Assembly: GCA_002343775.1 (NCBI GenBank)
Contig: DDSH01000003.1
Coordinates: 1,283 to 58,468 of the forward strand
From: Anaerolineales bacterium UBA2395
GTDB taxonomy: Bacteria; Chloroflexota; Anaerolineae; Anaerolineales; Villigracilaceae
Direction: 5' to 3'
DNA length: 57,186 nucleotides
The notes beneath the pieces are model-generated. The model saw only the letters and a list, made by a program, of their open reading frames with translations. It had not been told where the DNA came from and did no database searches. Positions 41,301 through 49,160 of the stretch are shown here, one piece after another. Made by a program: the position numbers and the translations under genes. Within the stretch, counting starts at the first letter, position 1. Each line of letters begins with the position of its first letter.

Positions 41301-43720
41301 CGTGGGAGTTGGGGGAAGGGCTTACCTCCAAAATCATCATCACCAGGCAGCCGCTATTACTGAACACAGCCGGGGAAATCGAGGAGAACGGTGCCGCGGC
41401 ATACCTCACCGCACCGGATGACGAAGAAGATATCAATTCCTACATGGGCGTCCCCATTATGGTCGGTGACCGGGTGCTTGGAGTGGTAGGGGTGCAAAGT
41501 TACAAAGCCAACGCATTCAATGAGGGCAATTTGCGAATCCTGCAAATCCTCTCGGCAAATATGGGTGTTGCCCTTCAAAACGCGCGTCTGTTCGACGAAA
41601 CCCAGCACCTGCTCGATGAAACCAAGCGCCGCGCCGCCGAACTGGAGATCCTGAACGAGATCGGGCAGGTACTCACCCAGCAATTGGATGCCTACACCAT
41701 CCTCGAACGTGTGGGAGACAAGGTACGCGAACTCGTCAAGGAAGACAACATCGGTATCGGCTTGTACGACCCGCAAACCAATTCCGTCGATGCCCATTAC
41801 GTCACCAAGAACAACCAGCGCATCCAGTTCCCGCCGTTCTTCGTGGATGAGTTCACCATGCAAGCCGCCCTGCAAGGCAAGACGCTGGTCATCAACCGGC
41901 GGTCTCCCTCGTTATGGAAGAAACTCGGTTCCAATATGACCGACACGAGCGAGATCCCAAAATCAGTGGTCATGGTACCGATGGTGGTCGGGCGCGAACT
42001 CATCGGCGGGCTGACCATTCAAAACTTCGAGCGTGAGAACGCCTATGACGAATCCATCATCAAACTGATGGAATCCATCGCATCATCCACAGCAACGGCG
42101 ATCCAAAATGCGCGCCTGTTCGAGGAAGCCCGCGCCGCGCGCGCTGCCGCCGAACAAGCAAACGAAGCCAAGAGCGCTTTCCTTGCCACCATGAGTCACG
42201 AGATCCGCACACCCATGAATGCCGTCATCGGCATGAGCGGGCTGCTGCTCGACACAAAACTGGATGACGAACAACGCGACTACGTGGAAACCATCCGCGG
42301 ATCGGGCGATGCGCTGCTCGCCATCATCGACGACATTCTAGATTTCTCCAAGATCGAAGCCGGACGCATGGACATCGAAATCCAGCCATTCGACCTGCGC
42401 GAATGCGTCGAATCAGCATTGGACCTGGTCTCGACACGCGCCGTCGAAAAAGGCATCGACCTTGCCTACCTCTTCGAAGGCGACATCCCGCTCGCCATTC
42501 AAGGCGATGTGACGCGCCTGCGGCAGGTGATGACCAACCTGCTTAGCAATGCAGTCAAGTTCACAAACAAAGGCGAGGTGGTGCTGACGGTTTCCAGCCA
42601 GCGCTACCGCAATGGTGATTCAAAAGAACGCGTATTACTTACCTTTGCCGTGCGTGATACAGGCATCGGCATGACCGAGGAAGGCATGAGCCGCCTCTTC
42701 CAATCCTTCACGCAGGCAGATTCATCCACCACACGCAAATACGGCGGCACCGGTTTGGGGCTTGCCATCAGCAAGCGCCTCGCCGAAATGATGGGCGGTA
42801 CGATGTGGGCAGCCAGCGAAGGCGCAGGCAAGGGTTCCACATTCACCTTCACCATCAAAGCAGAAGTGGCAGAACTGCCCCGCACACGCAAACCGTCCTA
42901 CGTAGGCGTGCAGCCTGAGCTGCAAAACAAACGCGTGTTGATCGTGGACGATAACGCCACCAACCGTTACATCCTCAACATGCAGACCGCCAAGTGGGGC
43001 ATGCTGCCACGCGACACCGAATCGCCCGCCACCGCCCTGCAATGGCTGGAAGACGGTCAAACCTTCGACATCGCCATTCTCGACATGCACATGCCCGAAA
43101 TGGACGGGTTGGAATTGGCAAAACGCATCCGCAGCACAGGCAGGGCAACCTTCCCGCTCGTGTTGTTCAGTTCCATCGGCAGGCGCGAAGTGGGCGACGG
43201 CGCGAATCTCTTCGCCGCCTATCTTGCCAAGCCCATCAAACAATCCCAGTTGTTCGATACGCTGGTGGGGATCTTCTTCCGACCCTCGGCAGTGAATGAG
43301 CCGCCCACCACCGGGCGCTTCAAACCGGACCCGTTGATGGCGGCGCGGCACCCGTTGAGAATTCTCCTCGCCGAAGACAACACGGTGAACCAGAAACTCG
43401 CCCTGCGCCTGCTTGAGCAAATGGGCTACCGCGCCGATGTGGCTGGCAACGGGTTGGAGACCCTCCAATCGCTCGAACGCCAGACCTACGACGCGATCCT
43501 GATGGATGTGCAAATGCCGGTGATGGACGGGCTGGAAGCCACTCGCCGCATTCGAGATCTGCCAGCGCTCAAGCAGCCGTTCATCATCGGGTTGACCGCC
43601 AATGCCATGCAAGGTGACCGCGAGATGTGCCTGAATGCGGGCATGAACCATTACATTGCCAAGCCCATCCGTGTGGTGGAACTTGTGGATGCGCTGCAAA
43701 AGGCGAAGCGCATCGGTTGA
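38351..43720 (+). CDS. hybrid sensor histidine kinase with seven GAF domains and two receiver domains
   Basis: This 1789-residue protein heads a phosphorelay. There is no signal peptide or membrane span, so it senses cytoplasmic signals. Seven GAF-like units fill about residues 45-1255, separated by similar coiled-coil linkers (LFNETQRLLKETEQR type). Units 1, 4 and 5 share SKLEMQAIYDLVGDKIRD-like starts and look like internal duplications. The kinase core has MSHEIRTPMNAVIG with His1283, then the N box NLLSNAVKF, DTGIGM and GGTGLGLAISKRL. Two receivers follow with phospho-acceptors Asp1578 and Asp1719; the first is more divergent. AGAGGAAT precedes the ATG. HPt and response-regulator genes follow 12 and 349 bp downstream. 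Confidence 0.95.
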   Translation: MPTSGQKKKPSLKTEQKKSPARGSSRAKSAVPKPVSNAKIVKELKQREAELAIIKSVQDGLASKLEMQAIYDLVGDKIRDLFGAQTTIIATFDLKSETQFFNYYIDRYGREYLDPRPMSGLMKSLVRLRKTFVFNDNVEDRVREYGAQLVLGPLLPKSALYVPLISGDEVRGVISLQNMDRENSFSESDVSLLETLARSMSAALENARLLNETQRLLKEAEQRNAELEAIRKASIDLSSNLEYATVLDSILQRTSALMPSIENINLFLYENNELKFGTSIANGIITGVSVAVPRPGGMTETVAQTGEIMLVEDMETHPLYRGSVWKGALIGLPLKYRQRVVGVMNIHFTDPRSFTDSELRLLQLFADQASVVIENSRLFEETARHARESNVLNEVGRDISATLNLSAVMDRIATYARELLNGSSSAIFLPQSDGKTLRALVAKGNIAEEILADSIRLGEGIIGSLAAQGRAEFINDTNKDPRTLQIPGTQAVGDERLLVAPLLAGDKVNGVMAVWREGGEVFSKADLRFLEELSLQAAIAIQNANFFNELQQRANELEIINSVQLGLSSKLDIQSIYDLIGEKVRGIFNTQGVIISYYDPITDTADFPYMYWHGERIYPENQPLSGFSGYVIRNRTTLFINENVDAKAREYGSTLLAGSSFPKSLIVLPILAGDQVYGSLSIQNFEREHAFQENDVRLLSTLAASMGISIQNAKLFDESQNLLKETQQRAEEVTLINRILTGFDTKMDIQTIYDRTGDKIRDIFDAQTVVLAIHDKKTSMTSYPYIIENGKRLYQEPLPLQEGRGGFSGHVIRTGQPVLVNRDFEEASRKFQSINLGVDEDEEDAVIVRAGLWVPMMIGDEVKGVISLQNLEREDAFSESDVRLLTTIANSISVAIENARLFNETQRLLKETEQRAAELAILNSVSESMSRALDVNAITRNVGNKIREIFNAEIVDVLLYDAATNIVRLVYSFSDNLYYENEPPWELGEGLTSKIIITRQPLLLNTAGEIEENGAAAYLTAPDDEEDINSYMGVPIMVGDRVLGVVGVQSYKANAFNEGNLRILQILSANMGVALQNARLFDETQHLLDETKRRAAELEILNEIGQVLTQQLDAYTILERVGDKVRELVKEDNIGIGLYDPQTNSVDAHYVTKNNQRIQFPPFFVDEFTMQAALQGKTLVINRRSPSLWKKLGSNMTDTSEIPKSVVMVPMVVGRELIGGLTIQNFERENAYDESIIKLMESIASSTATAIQNARLFEEARAARAAAEQANEAKSAFLATMSHEIRTPMNAVIGMSGLLLDTKLDDEQRDYVETIRGSGDALLAIIDDILDFSKIEAGRMDIEIQPFDLRECVESALDLVSTRAVEKGIDLAYLFEGDIPLAIQGDVTRLRQVMTNLLSNAVKFTNKGEVVLTVSSQRYRNGDSKERVLLTFAVRDTGIGMTEEGMSRLFQSFTQADSSTTRKYGGTGLGLAISKRLAEMMGGTMWAASEGAGKGSTFTFTIKAEVAELPRTRKPSYVGVQPELQNKRVLIVDDNATNRYILNMQTAKWGMLPRDTESPATALQWLEDGQTFDIAILDMHMPEMDGLELAKRIRSTGRATFPLVLFSSIGRREVGDGANLFAAYLAKPIKQSQLFDTLVGIFFRPSAVNEPPTTGRFKPDPLMAARHPLRILLAEDNTVNQKLALRLLEQMGYRADVAGNGLETLQSLERQTYDAILMDVQMPVMDGLEATRRIRDLPALKQPFIIGLTANAMQGDREMCLNAGMNHYIAKPIRVVELVDALQKAKRIG

Positions 43721-43732
43721 TTACGGAGAGCC

Positions 43733-44065
43733 ATGTCATCCATCGATCTGAAAATATTCAATGAATTGAGAGAAGCGACCGGGGCGGAATTTATCAGCGA
43801 GCTGGTCCACGCTTTTCTCGAAGACGCGCCCGTCCAGATCGCGCAGATGCGTTCGGCGTTGACCGCTAGTGATGTTGAAGCGTTTCGGCGGGCGGCGCAT
43901 ACGCTCAAGTCGAATGCGGCGACCTTCGGCGCGGCGGAACTCTCCGCGCTGGCGCGTGAGTTGGAAATGCTCGGGCGTGAAAACAACCTCGCAGTGGGGA
44001 ATCGGATCGAGGTCCTGAATGAAGCGTTCGAACGGGTCAAGAATCGGCTGAACGAGTTAGAATAA
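43733..44065 (+). CDS. HPt phosphotransfer protein
   Basis: This 110-residue helical-bundle protein passes phosphate between receiver domains. The HPt motif RAAHTLKSNAATFGAAEL holds the phospho-accepting His56. Its gene lies between the hybrid kinase (12 bp upstream) and the REC-cyclase gene (4 bp downstream), so the chain kinase His, receiver Asp, HPt His56, REC Asp58 of the next protein is a direct reading of the operon. ACGGAG precedes the ATG. Confidence 0.94.
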   Translation: MSSIDLKIFNELREATGAEFISELVHAFLEDAPVQIAQMRSALTASDVEAFRRAAHTLKSNAATFGAAELSALARELEMLGRENNLAVGNRIEVLNEAFERVKNRLNELE

Positions 44066-44069
44066 TCCC

Positions 44070-45110
44070 ATGATCGCATCCGCTCACCCCGCTCATCTGC
44101 TTGTCGTGGACGATAACAAGGTCAACCGCATGATGCTCTCGCGCAATCTGGGGCTTCAGGGGCACATCGTGGAGACGGCGGAGAATGGCGAGGAGGGCTT
44201 GGAGAAAATTCGCTCGGGCACGTTTGATCTGGTGCTGCTCGATATCGACATGCCGGTGATGAACGGCTATGAGGTGTTGGAAGCCTGCCTGAAGGATGTG
44301 GAGCTGCGACAGATCCCGATCATCATGACTTCGGCGATGGATGAGTTGGACGCGGTGGTGAAATGCGTGGAACTCGGCGCGGAAGATTACCTGACCAAGC
44401 CGGTCAACCCCATTTTGCTGCGCGCGCGGGTGAATGCGAGTTTGGAAAAGAAGCGCCTGCGTGACGAACAGAGGAAACTTTTTAGAACGTTCGCAACGAA
44501 GGAAGTAGCGGAAGAACTTTTACGCACGGGGTTTTCGCTCGGCGGCAAGCAAGTAACTGCCAGCGTGCTCTTCGCGGACATTCGCTCGTTCACGACGATT
44601 GCGGAGAGCCAGGACCCGACCGAGACCATCGACCTGTTGAACGAGTATTTCAGCCTGATGTTCGATGCCATCACCGACAACGGCGGGACGGTCAACCAGA
44701 TGGTGGGTGACGGTCTTCTGGCGATGTTCGGCGCGCCGATCTACTTCAAGGATCACGGCGAGAAGGCGGTGCGGGCGGCGCTGCAAATGCTGGAGCGGTT
44801 GAAGGAGTTCAACCAGCGGCAGATTGCACGCGGAAAGACCCCGCTTCACATCGGCATCGGAATCGCGTCTGGGAATATGATCGTGGGGTACACAGGCACA
44901 CAGAACCGCGCGATTTACACCTGCATCGGGGATACGGTCAATCTTGCTTCGCGCATCGAGGAATATACAAAGGAAGCGTTACGCCCGCTGTTGATCGATA
45001 ACTACACCCGCGAGGGTTTGCCGGATGATATTCGGGTGGAGGATTTGGGGAGGATCGTGTTCAAAGGAAAGCATCAGGCGGTCAATGTCTTTGCGGTGGT
45101 GGCAGGGTGA
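44070..45110 (+). CDS. response regulator fused to a class III adenylate/guanylate cyclase
   Basis: This 346-residue output protein has a receiver domain (residues about 10-125; LLVVDDNKVNR, phospho-acceptor Asp58 in LLDIDMP, and YLTKPVNP with the conserved Lys). A cyclase homology domain follows (about 160-345). Metal-binding Asp170 (FADIRSFT) and Asp214 (VGDGLLA) are kept, so cyclic nucleotide synthesis is plausible. The base-selecting Lys of adenylate cyclases, two residues before the V-G-D motif, is Gln210 here, so cAMP versus cGMP cannot be decided. It is the last gene of the phosphorelay operon, 4 bp after the HPt gene. Confidence 0.92.
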   Translation: MIASAHPAHLLVVDDNKVNRMMLSRNLGLQGHIVETAENGEEGLEKIRSGTFDLVLLDIDMPVMNGYEVLEACLKDVELRQIPIIMTSAMDELDAVVKCVELGAEDYLTKPVNPILLRARVNASLEKKRLRDEQRKLFRTFATKEVAEELLRTGFSLGGKQVTASVLFADIRSFTTIAESQDPTETIDLLNEYFSLMFDAITDNGGTVNQMVGDGLLAMFGAPIYFKDHGEKAVRAALQMLERLKEFNQRQIARGKTPLHIGIGIASGNMIVGYTGTQNRAIYTCIGDTVNLASRIEEYTKEALRPLLIDNYTREGLPDDIRVEDLGRIVFKGKHQAVNVFAVVAG

Positions 45111-45267
45111 CGGGCGGGGAGCGAATGGGATGTTGCGTTGGGGTGGATTGCATTAGTTGCATGTAATTTAGTATTGGCACATGGGGCGTGCTTCCCTACG
45201 GAAACACGACAGCCCAACACGATGTTCGAATGGGCAGATTTCATGATAAGTAAAATGGAGGTCGAAA

Positions 45268-45495
45268 ATGGCTAAGAAGAAGAAACGAGATGTAGAGAAA
45301 GTTTATTCCACCAAAAGATTCATCGCCAAGTTGCGGCGTTTAGCGGATGCTTTAGAATCAGGAAATACTTTCGCAATCCAGGTCGCAGGAGAGCGAATTT
45401 ACATCCCCGCAGGCGCCAGCATCAGTATTGAACACGAACGCTCAGAAGATACAGAGGAAGTTGAATTTCAGATCAAGTGGGAAGTGCGAAAGTAG
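45268..45495 (+). CDS. amphi-Trp domain-containing protein
   Basis: This 75-residue protein is basic at the start (MAKKKKRDVEK) and ends with EVEFQIKWEVRK, the amphipathic Trp-containing strand that names the amphi-Trp domain family. The middle has an antiparallel hairpin (FAIQVAGERIYIPAGASISIEHE). Function is unknown; in other genomes such proteins are small, stand-alone and sometimes tied to stress or extracellular features (recollection). ATGGAGG lies 8 bp before the ATG. The 157-bp gap upstream shows no convincing promoter. Confidence 0.8.
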   Translation: MAKKKKRDVEKVYSTKRFIAKLRRLADALESGNTFAIQVAGERIYIPAGASISIEHERSEDTEEVEFQIKWEVRK

Positions 45496-45570
45496 GCTGA
45501 AAAGGTCTGAACGCAGTTCATTTGACCTTTGAGAAAATGCCTCAAATCGTCCGATTGATTTGAAGGTGTG

Positions 45571-46206
45571 ATGTCAACAATGAGCGATGCACTTCGACGT
45601 ATGTTCAACGCGGTCGAGCGTCTGTTCGATACCCGCGCAATTTTGCAGGAGTCCCGCTACAGTCGAAGTGGCGGAGATGCCGGGCTTCCGGTCACCGCCT
45701 TGCATGCGTTCAAGATCATCGAGCCGTTTGCACTCCATCTCGACCAATCCGCCCGATTGAAAATGATCGTCTCGCAGGGAGGTATCGATGCGCGTGGTGC
45801 AAGCGCGCACTGGGAATTCTTCTTCGATCTCGTTTCGCGCCGTGCGCAACTTGTCTGTGAATGGTCCCTATCCTGGGATGAAGCGAGCGATCACTACACT
45901 TCAGCCCGCGTTGACCTGTTTGTCAAACCATTCCCTCCGGTCGGCAGCCCGTTCCATCAAGCAGTGAGGGAAGGGAAATTGCTTCATCGGCAACTGATAA
46001 GTCTCTGGGAGCGGGAATGCAAACGCCTCCCCGACCTGCCCCGAAAATTTCGCGACACAGACATGGCGCTTGCAGACGTATCACAGCAAGGGCTGGATAC
46101 AACTCAAATGGAGTTTTCCCTCTCCACCGGGCAATCGCCTCAGGGAGACCTCTGTTGGGTGGCGCGGACACGCAGCGCCGCATACTACACCCGCTTTGTT
46201 GGCTAA
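45571..46206 (+). CDS. hypothetical protein, 211 residues
   Basis: I do not recognise this protein. It starts MSTMSDALRRMFNAVERLFDTRAIL, has no signal peptide or membrane span, and shows an amphipathic N-terminal helix. A mixed alpha/beta middle follows (SAHWEFFFDLVSRRAQLVCEWSLSWDEA) and a C-terminal part rich in Ser/Thr/Gln. GAAGGTG precedes the ATG; a GTG one codon upstream would overlap that site. Codon use and base composition match the neighbours, so it is likely a real gene of the host lineage rather than a recent arrival. It lies 75 bp after the amphi-Trp gene and could be cotranscribed with it. Confidence 0.7.
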   Translation: MSTMSDALRRMFNAVERLFDTRAILQESRYSRSGGDAGLPVTALHAFKIIEPFALHLDQSARLKMIVSQGGIDARGASAHWEFFFDLVSRRAQLVCEWSLSWDEASDHYTSARVDLFVKPFPPVGSPFHQAVREGKLLHRQLISLWERECKRLPDLPRKFRDTDMALADVSQQGLDTTQMEFSLSTGQSPQGDLCWVARTRSAAYYTRFVG

Positions 46207-46233
46207 ACCTGAAAGAATGTTGGCTTAATCCGA

Positions 46234-46270
46234 AAATTTCTTTTCTAAATTTCTTTTCTAAATTTCTTTC
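46234..46270. repeat. short tandem repeat, 13-bp unit
   Basis: AAATTTCTTTTCT occurs twice exactly (46234-46246, 46247-46259) and a third time incompletely (46260-46270). It lies between the hypothetical gene and a leaderless-type promoter and may vary in copy number. Confidence 0.8.
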
Positions 46271-46309
46271 CACCTCAGGGCGGCAGACAGACCCCAATGG
46301 AACTTCCCT

Positions 46310-46315
46310 TATAAT
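46310..46315 (+). promoter_or_regulatory. -10 box for a predicted leaderless gene
   Basis: TATAAT ends 7 bp before the ATG at 46322, so the expected first base of the transcript is the A of the start codon; no ribosome site is present. Confidence 0.5.
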
Positions 46316-46321
46316 TACGAT

Positions 46322-48301
46322 ATGTCTTTTCGTTCCCCCACAACGCGGCAAACCCTCTTAATTGCCTTCATCACCCTCATCGCCTACGGACTGCTGCTGC
46401 CCGTCACCGGCTTTTACTGGGACGACTGGCCCTTCGCGTGGATCGCCAAATTTCTGGGTCCTGCCGAGTTTGTGCCCGCCTTCATGCCGTTCCGCCCCTT
46501 TCTCGGACCCATCTTCTATTTCACCACCAGCCTGATCCCAACCCATCCACTGGCATGGCAAATTTTCGCGCTGGTGATCCGTTTTCTCATCGGCGTATCA
46601 GCGTGGTGGATGTTCGACCAAATCTTTCCAAACCGCAAAACACTCGCTTATTTCGCCGCCTTGTTAATGCTGGTCTTCCCCGGTTACAGCCAGCACTGGG
46701 TGGCGCTCACCCACATCAATCAGGAACTCATCCCTTTCATTTTTTATCTCTTTTCATTCGGCTATACCTTCAAAGCCCTGCGCACCGGCAAGCAGACAGA
46801 TACCATCATCGCCCTGTTGTTACAAATCTGCGGCATCTTCCCCACCGAATATTTCTTCGGCATCGAAGGCATCCGCTTTTTATTTCTATTCGCCTTCTTT
46901 CAAGGCAGCCTCATCGAACGCTTTACCAAAACTCTCAAGGTCTGGTTTCCGTACCTGCTGATCTGGATTCTCAACGCCGCCTGGCTTTTCTACTACTACA
47001 ACTTCGGTCCGTATAACTCCTACGAAGTCACAGCCGCGCAAGCGCCGAATCCATTTTTCTTTTTGACACAGGCGCTGGATGCCCTGTGGAAAGTGGGGCT
47101 CTATATCTGGGGACAAGTGCTCGTCCTGACCTTAACTTCACTGCCCGCGCCCGCCTCTCTCCTGACGTTGGGGCTGGTCGCTGTTTCTTTTATCTCCCTC
47201 ACGCAGATGCTGCTCCGCTCCGCGCAAGACGAAGCGCGTGACCCCACCTTGGGCATCTCGCTGATCCTCGTCGGGCTGGTCGGAATTTTGTTGGGGCGTC
47301 TGCCCTCGCTCGCAGCAGGACTTCCCCTCACCTTGCAATCTTCCTACGACCGTTTCATGATCTCGATGATGATCGGCGGGACAGCCTTCATCCTCGGCAT
47401 GCTCGAATTGCTGGTTAAGAATCCGCGCGCGAAAATCATCATCGTCTCTGCTTTGATCGCGCTTGGCATCGGTCAGCAGTTTTTCAATGCCAACATCTTC
47501 CGGCGCGATTGGCAAAAGCAGGGCGAAATCTACTGGCAGATGGCATGGCGTATGCCCGCGCTCGAACCGAACACGGTCTTGCTCACCCATCAAATGCCCA
47601 TCGACTACGAAACCGACCTGTCTTTTACTGCGCCCATCAACTGGATGTACGCACCAGAGTACGTACGCGCAGAACTGCCCTATATTCTGCTTTACACCGA
47701 GAAGCGCATCGGCGGAGTCACCCTGCCCGCACTCGAAAAAGACATCCCCATTTATTATCCCTACCGCACCGTAGACTTCCGCAGTTCCACGTCGAATGCG
47801 GTGGTCATCTACATGCCGCAGAATGGCTGTCTGCGCGTGCTCGACCCGGCGCGGGGTGACGCCGTGACATACTCCCGCCAGCCAGATGTGCTGACAAATG
47901 CCATTCCACTCTCAGACCCTTCGCGCATCATCACTGACCCGAAACAACCCGCCCGCCCGAAATTTTTCACTGAGCCGGGGCATGACTGGTGTTACTACTT
48001 CACCCACGCCGAACTTGCCAACCAAATGGACAGATATCAGCGGTCTGTGATGCTGGCAGAAGAGGCGGTTGCCGCCGGTTTGGAACCGGAAGACCCGACT
48101 GAATGGCTGGTCTTCATTGAGGCGTATGCCATGAGCGGAGATTTTGCCACAGCCGAAGAACTCTCCCGTACTGCTCTCGATGCGGATGGACGAATCCGCC
48201 GCGGGGTGTGCGAGGTCTGGTCGCAGGTGCAGGCAAGAGGTCCCGAAGGAAGCGAAAAATCCGTCGAGACAATTCGATTGTCTTTTGATTGCAATCCGTG
48301 A
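46322..48301 (+). CDS. polytopic membrane protein, GT-C glycosyltransferase-like
   Basis: This 659-residue protein has about ten membrane segments in its first 400 residues, starting TLLIAFITLIAYGLLLPVTGFYWDDWPF. The Asp-Asp of YWDDW, just after the first span, is placed like the catalytic acidic motif of GT-C enzymes (dolichyl/undecaprenyl-phosphate sugar transferases). The C-terminal 230 residues are soluble and end with a tetratricopeptide-like region (RSVMLAEEAVAAGLEPEDP, MSGDFATAEELSRTALDADG). The role in cell-surface glycosylation is inferred. The start ATG lies exactly where a transcript from the TATAAT box would begin. No partner genes are next to it. Confidence 0.75.
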   Translation: MSFRSPTTRQTLLIAFITLIAYGLLLPVTGFYWDDWPFAWIAKFLGPAEFVPAFMPFRPFLGPIFYFTTSLIPTHPLAWQIFALVIRFLIGVSAWWMFDQIFPNRKTLAYFAALLMLVFPGYSQHWVALTHINQELIPFIFYLFSFGYTFKALRTGKQTDTIIALLLQICGIFPTEYFFGIEGIRFLFLFAFFQGSLIERFTKTLKVWFPYLLIWILNAAWLFYYYNFGPYNSYEVTAAQAPNPFFFLTQALDALWKVGLYIWGQVLVLTLTSLPAPASLLTLGLVAVSFISLTQMLLRSAQDEARDPTLGISLILVGLVGILLGRLPSLAAGLPLTLQSSYDRFMISMMIGGTAFILGMLELLVKNPRAKIIIVSALIALGIGQQFFNANIFRRDWQKQGEIYWQMAWRMPALEPNTVLLTHQMPIDYETDLSFTAPINWMYAPEYVRAELPYILLYTEKRIGGVTLPALEKDIPIYYPYRTVDFRSSTSNAVVIYMPQNGCLRVLDPARGDAVTYSRQPDVLTNAIPLSDPSRIITDPKQPARPKFFTEPGHDWCYYFTHAELANQMDRYQRSVMLAEEAVAAGLEPEDPTEWLVFIEAYAMSGDFATAEELSRTALDADGRIRRGVCEVWSQVQARGPEGSEKSVETIRLSFDCNP

Positions 48302-48368
48302 TGCCGGCTTGACGCTTTAAAGGTGATGTGCTACCATCTTTTTTTAGTTCATCGAACGAGGAGAAGAT

Positions 48369-49094
48369 ATGACTAAAAAACAACGAGGCGTGCTGGTACT
48401 ATCCCTGTTTGTGATTGCAAGCCTGCTGCTCTCAGCCTGTGAGCAGTCGCTTTCAACACCGCCCGCCGAAACGCCTACCGTGCTGCCTACCGGGTTGTTC
48501 GTTTCCCCGATTGCATCTGTGGAAAACCCGATGGCAATGATCGAGGAGTTCGGCAGGCAAACCCAAGCCGCACAAACCGCCGCTGCTGGTGGCGGGACCC
48601 CCGGCACCCCGGTCGAAGCCGCTGTAACTGAAACGCCGGGCACACCTTCCGTAGATTTGCCCACCGCCACGCCAACGATTGCGGCGGGTACGCCTACGAA
48701 CGTCGGTCAGGCTGGAGTGACACCCGCCACGTCGGTTCCAGTTGGCTCCCGCCCTGCATCTTACACCCTGCAAAAGGGTGAATTCCCCTACTGTATTGCG
48801 CGCCGCTATAACGTAGACCCGGATGCTTTACTACAAGCCAGCGGGCTGACCGCTGCGCAAGCCAACAGCCTCGCTGCTGGGACCGTTCTGACCATTCCGC
48901 AAAGCGCGGGGGGATTCCCCGGCAACCGTGCATTGCGGGCACACCCTGCCACTTACACTGTGGCTTCAGGTGATGAAACTGTGTACAGCGTCGCCTGTCT
49001 CTACGGTGATGTAGACCCGAACGCCATCGCCTCGGCAAACAACATTTCTGTTTCAGCCACACTCACGGCTGGGCAGCAACTGCAAATTCCGTAA
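48369..49094 (+). CDS. LysM-domain lipoprotein
   Basis: This 241-residue protein should be anchored outside the cell membrane and bind peptidoglycan or other GlcNAc polymers. GVLVLSLFVIASLLLSACEQ is a lipoprotein signal with lipobox L-S-A-C. A Pro/Thr/Ala/Gly-rich linker covers about residues 27-130. Two LysM units follow: YTLQKGEFPYCIARRYNVDPDA to LTIPQS, and YTVASGDETVYSVACLYGDVDP to LQIP. Each contains a Cys in the same place (PYCIARRY, YSVACLY). GAGGAG precedes the ATG by 6 bp and a terminator follows. Confidence 0.92.
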   Translation: MTKKQRGVLVLSLFVIASLLLSACEQSLSTPPAETPTVLPTGLFVSPIASVENPMAMIEEFGRQTQAAQTAAAGGGTPGTPVEAAVTETPGTPSVDLPTATPTIAAGTPTNVGQAGVTPATSVPVGSRPASYTLQKGEFPYCIARRYNVDPDALLQASGLTAAQANSLAAGTVLTIPQSAGGFPGNRALRAHPATYTVASGDETVYSVACLYGDVDPNAIASANNISVSATLTAGQQLQIP

Positions 49095-49107
49095 CTCGAG
49101 TTCTTCC

Positions 49108-49140
49108 AAAGCCCAGGTTAGACAGCCTGGGCTTTTTGTT
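49108..49140 (+). terminator. intrinsic terminator after the LysM gene
   Basis: AAAGCCCAGG and CCTGGGCTTT form a perfect 10-bp stem with an 8-nt loop, followed by TTGTTT. Confidence 0.9.
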
Positions 49141-49160
49141 TCTCAGAAAAGGAAAACATC

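Noticed and set aside
38483..42120. Repeated GAF-linker segments considered as a DNA repeat array or assembly artefact
   Set aside because: The copies are similar in protein sequence but differ clearly at DNA level, and the reading frame is open throughout, so they are diverged domain duplications.
42722..43699. Minus-strand open frame (325 codons) opposite the receiver domains of the hybrid kinase
   Set aside because: The translation is His/Gln/Gly-rich without motifs, while the plus strand has unmistakable kinase and receiver signatures.
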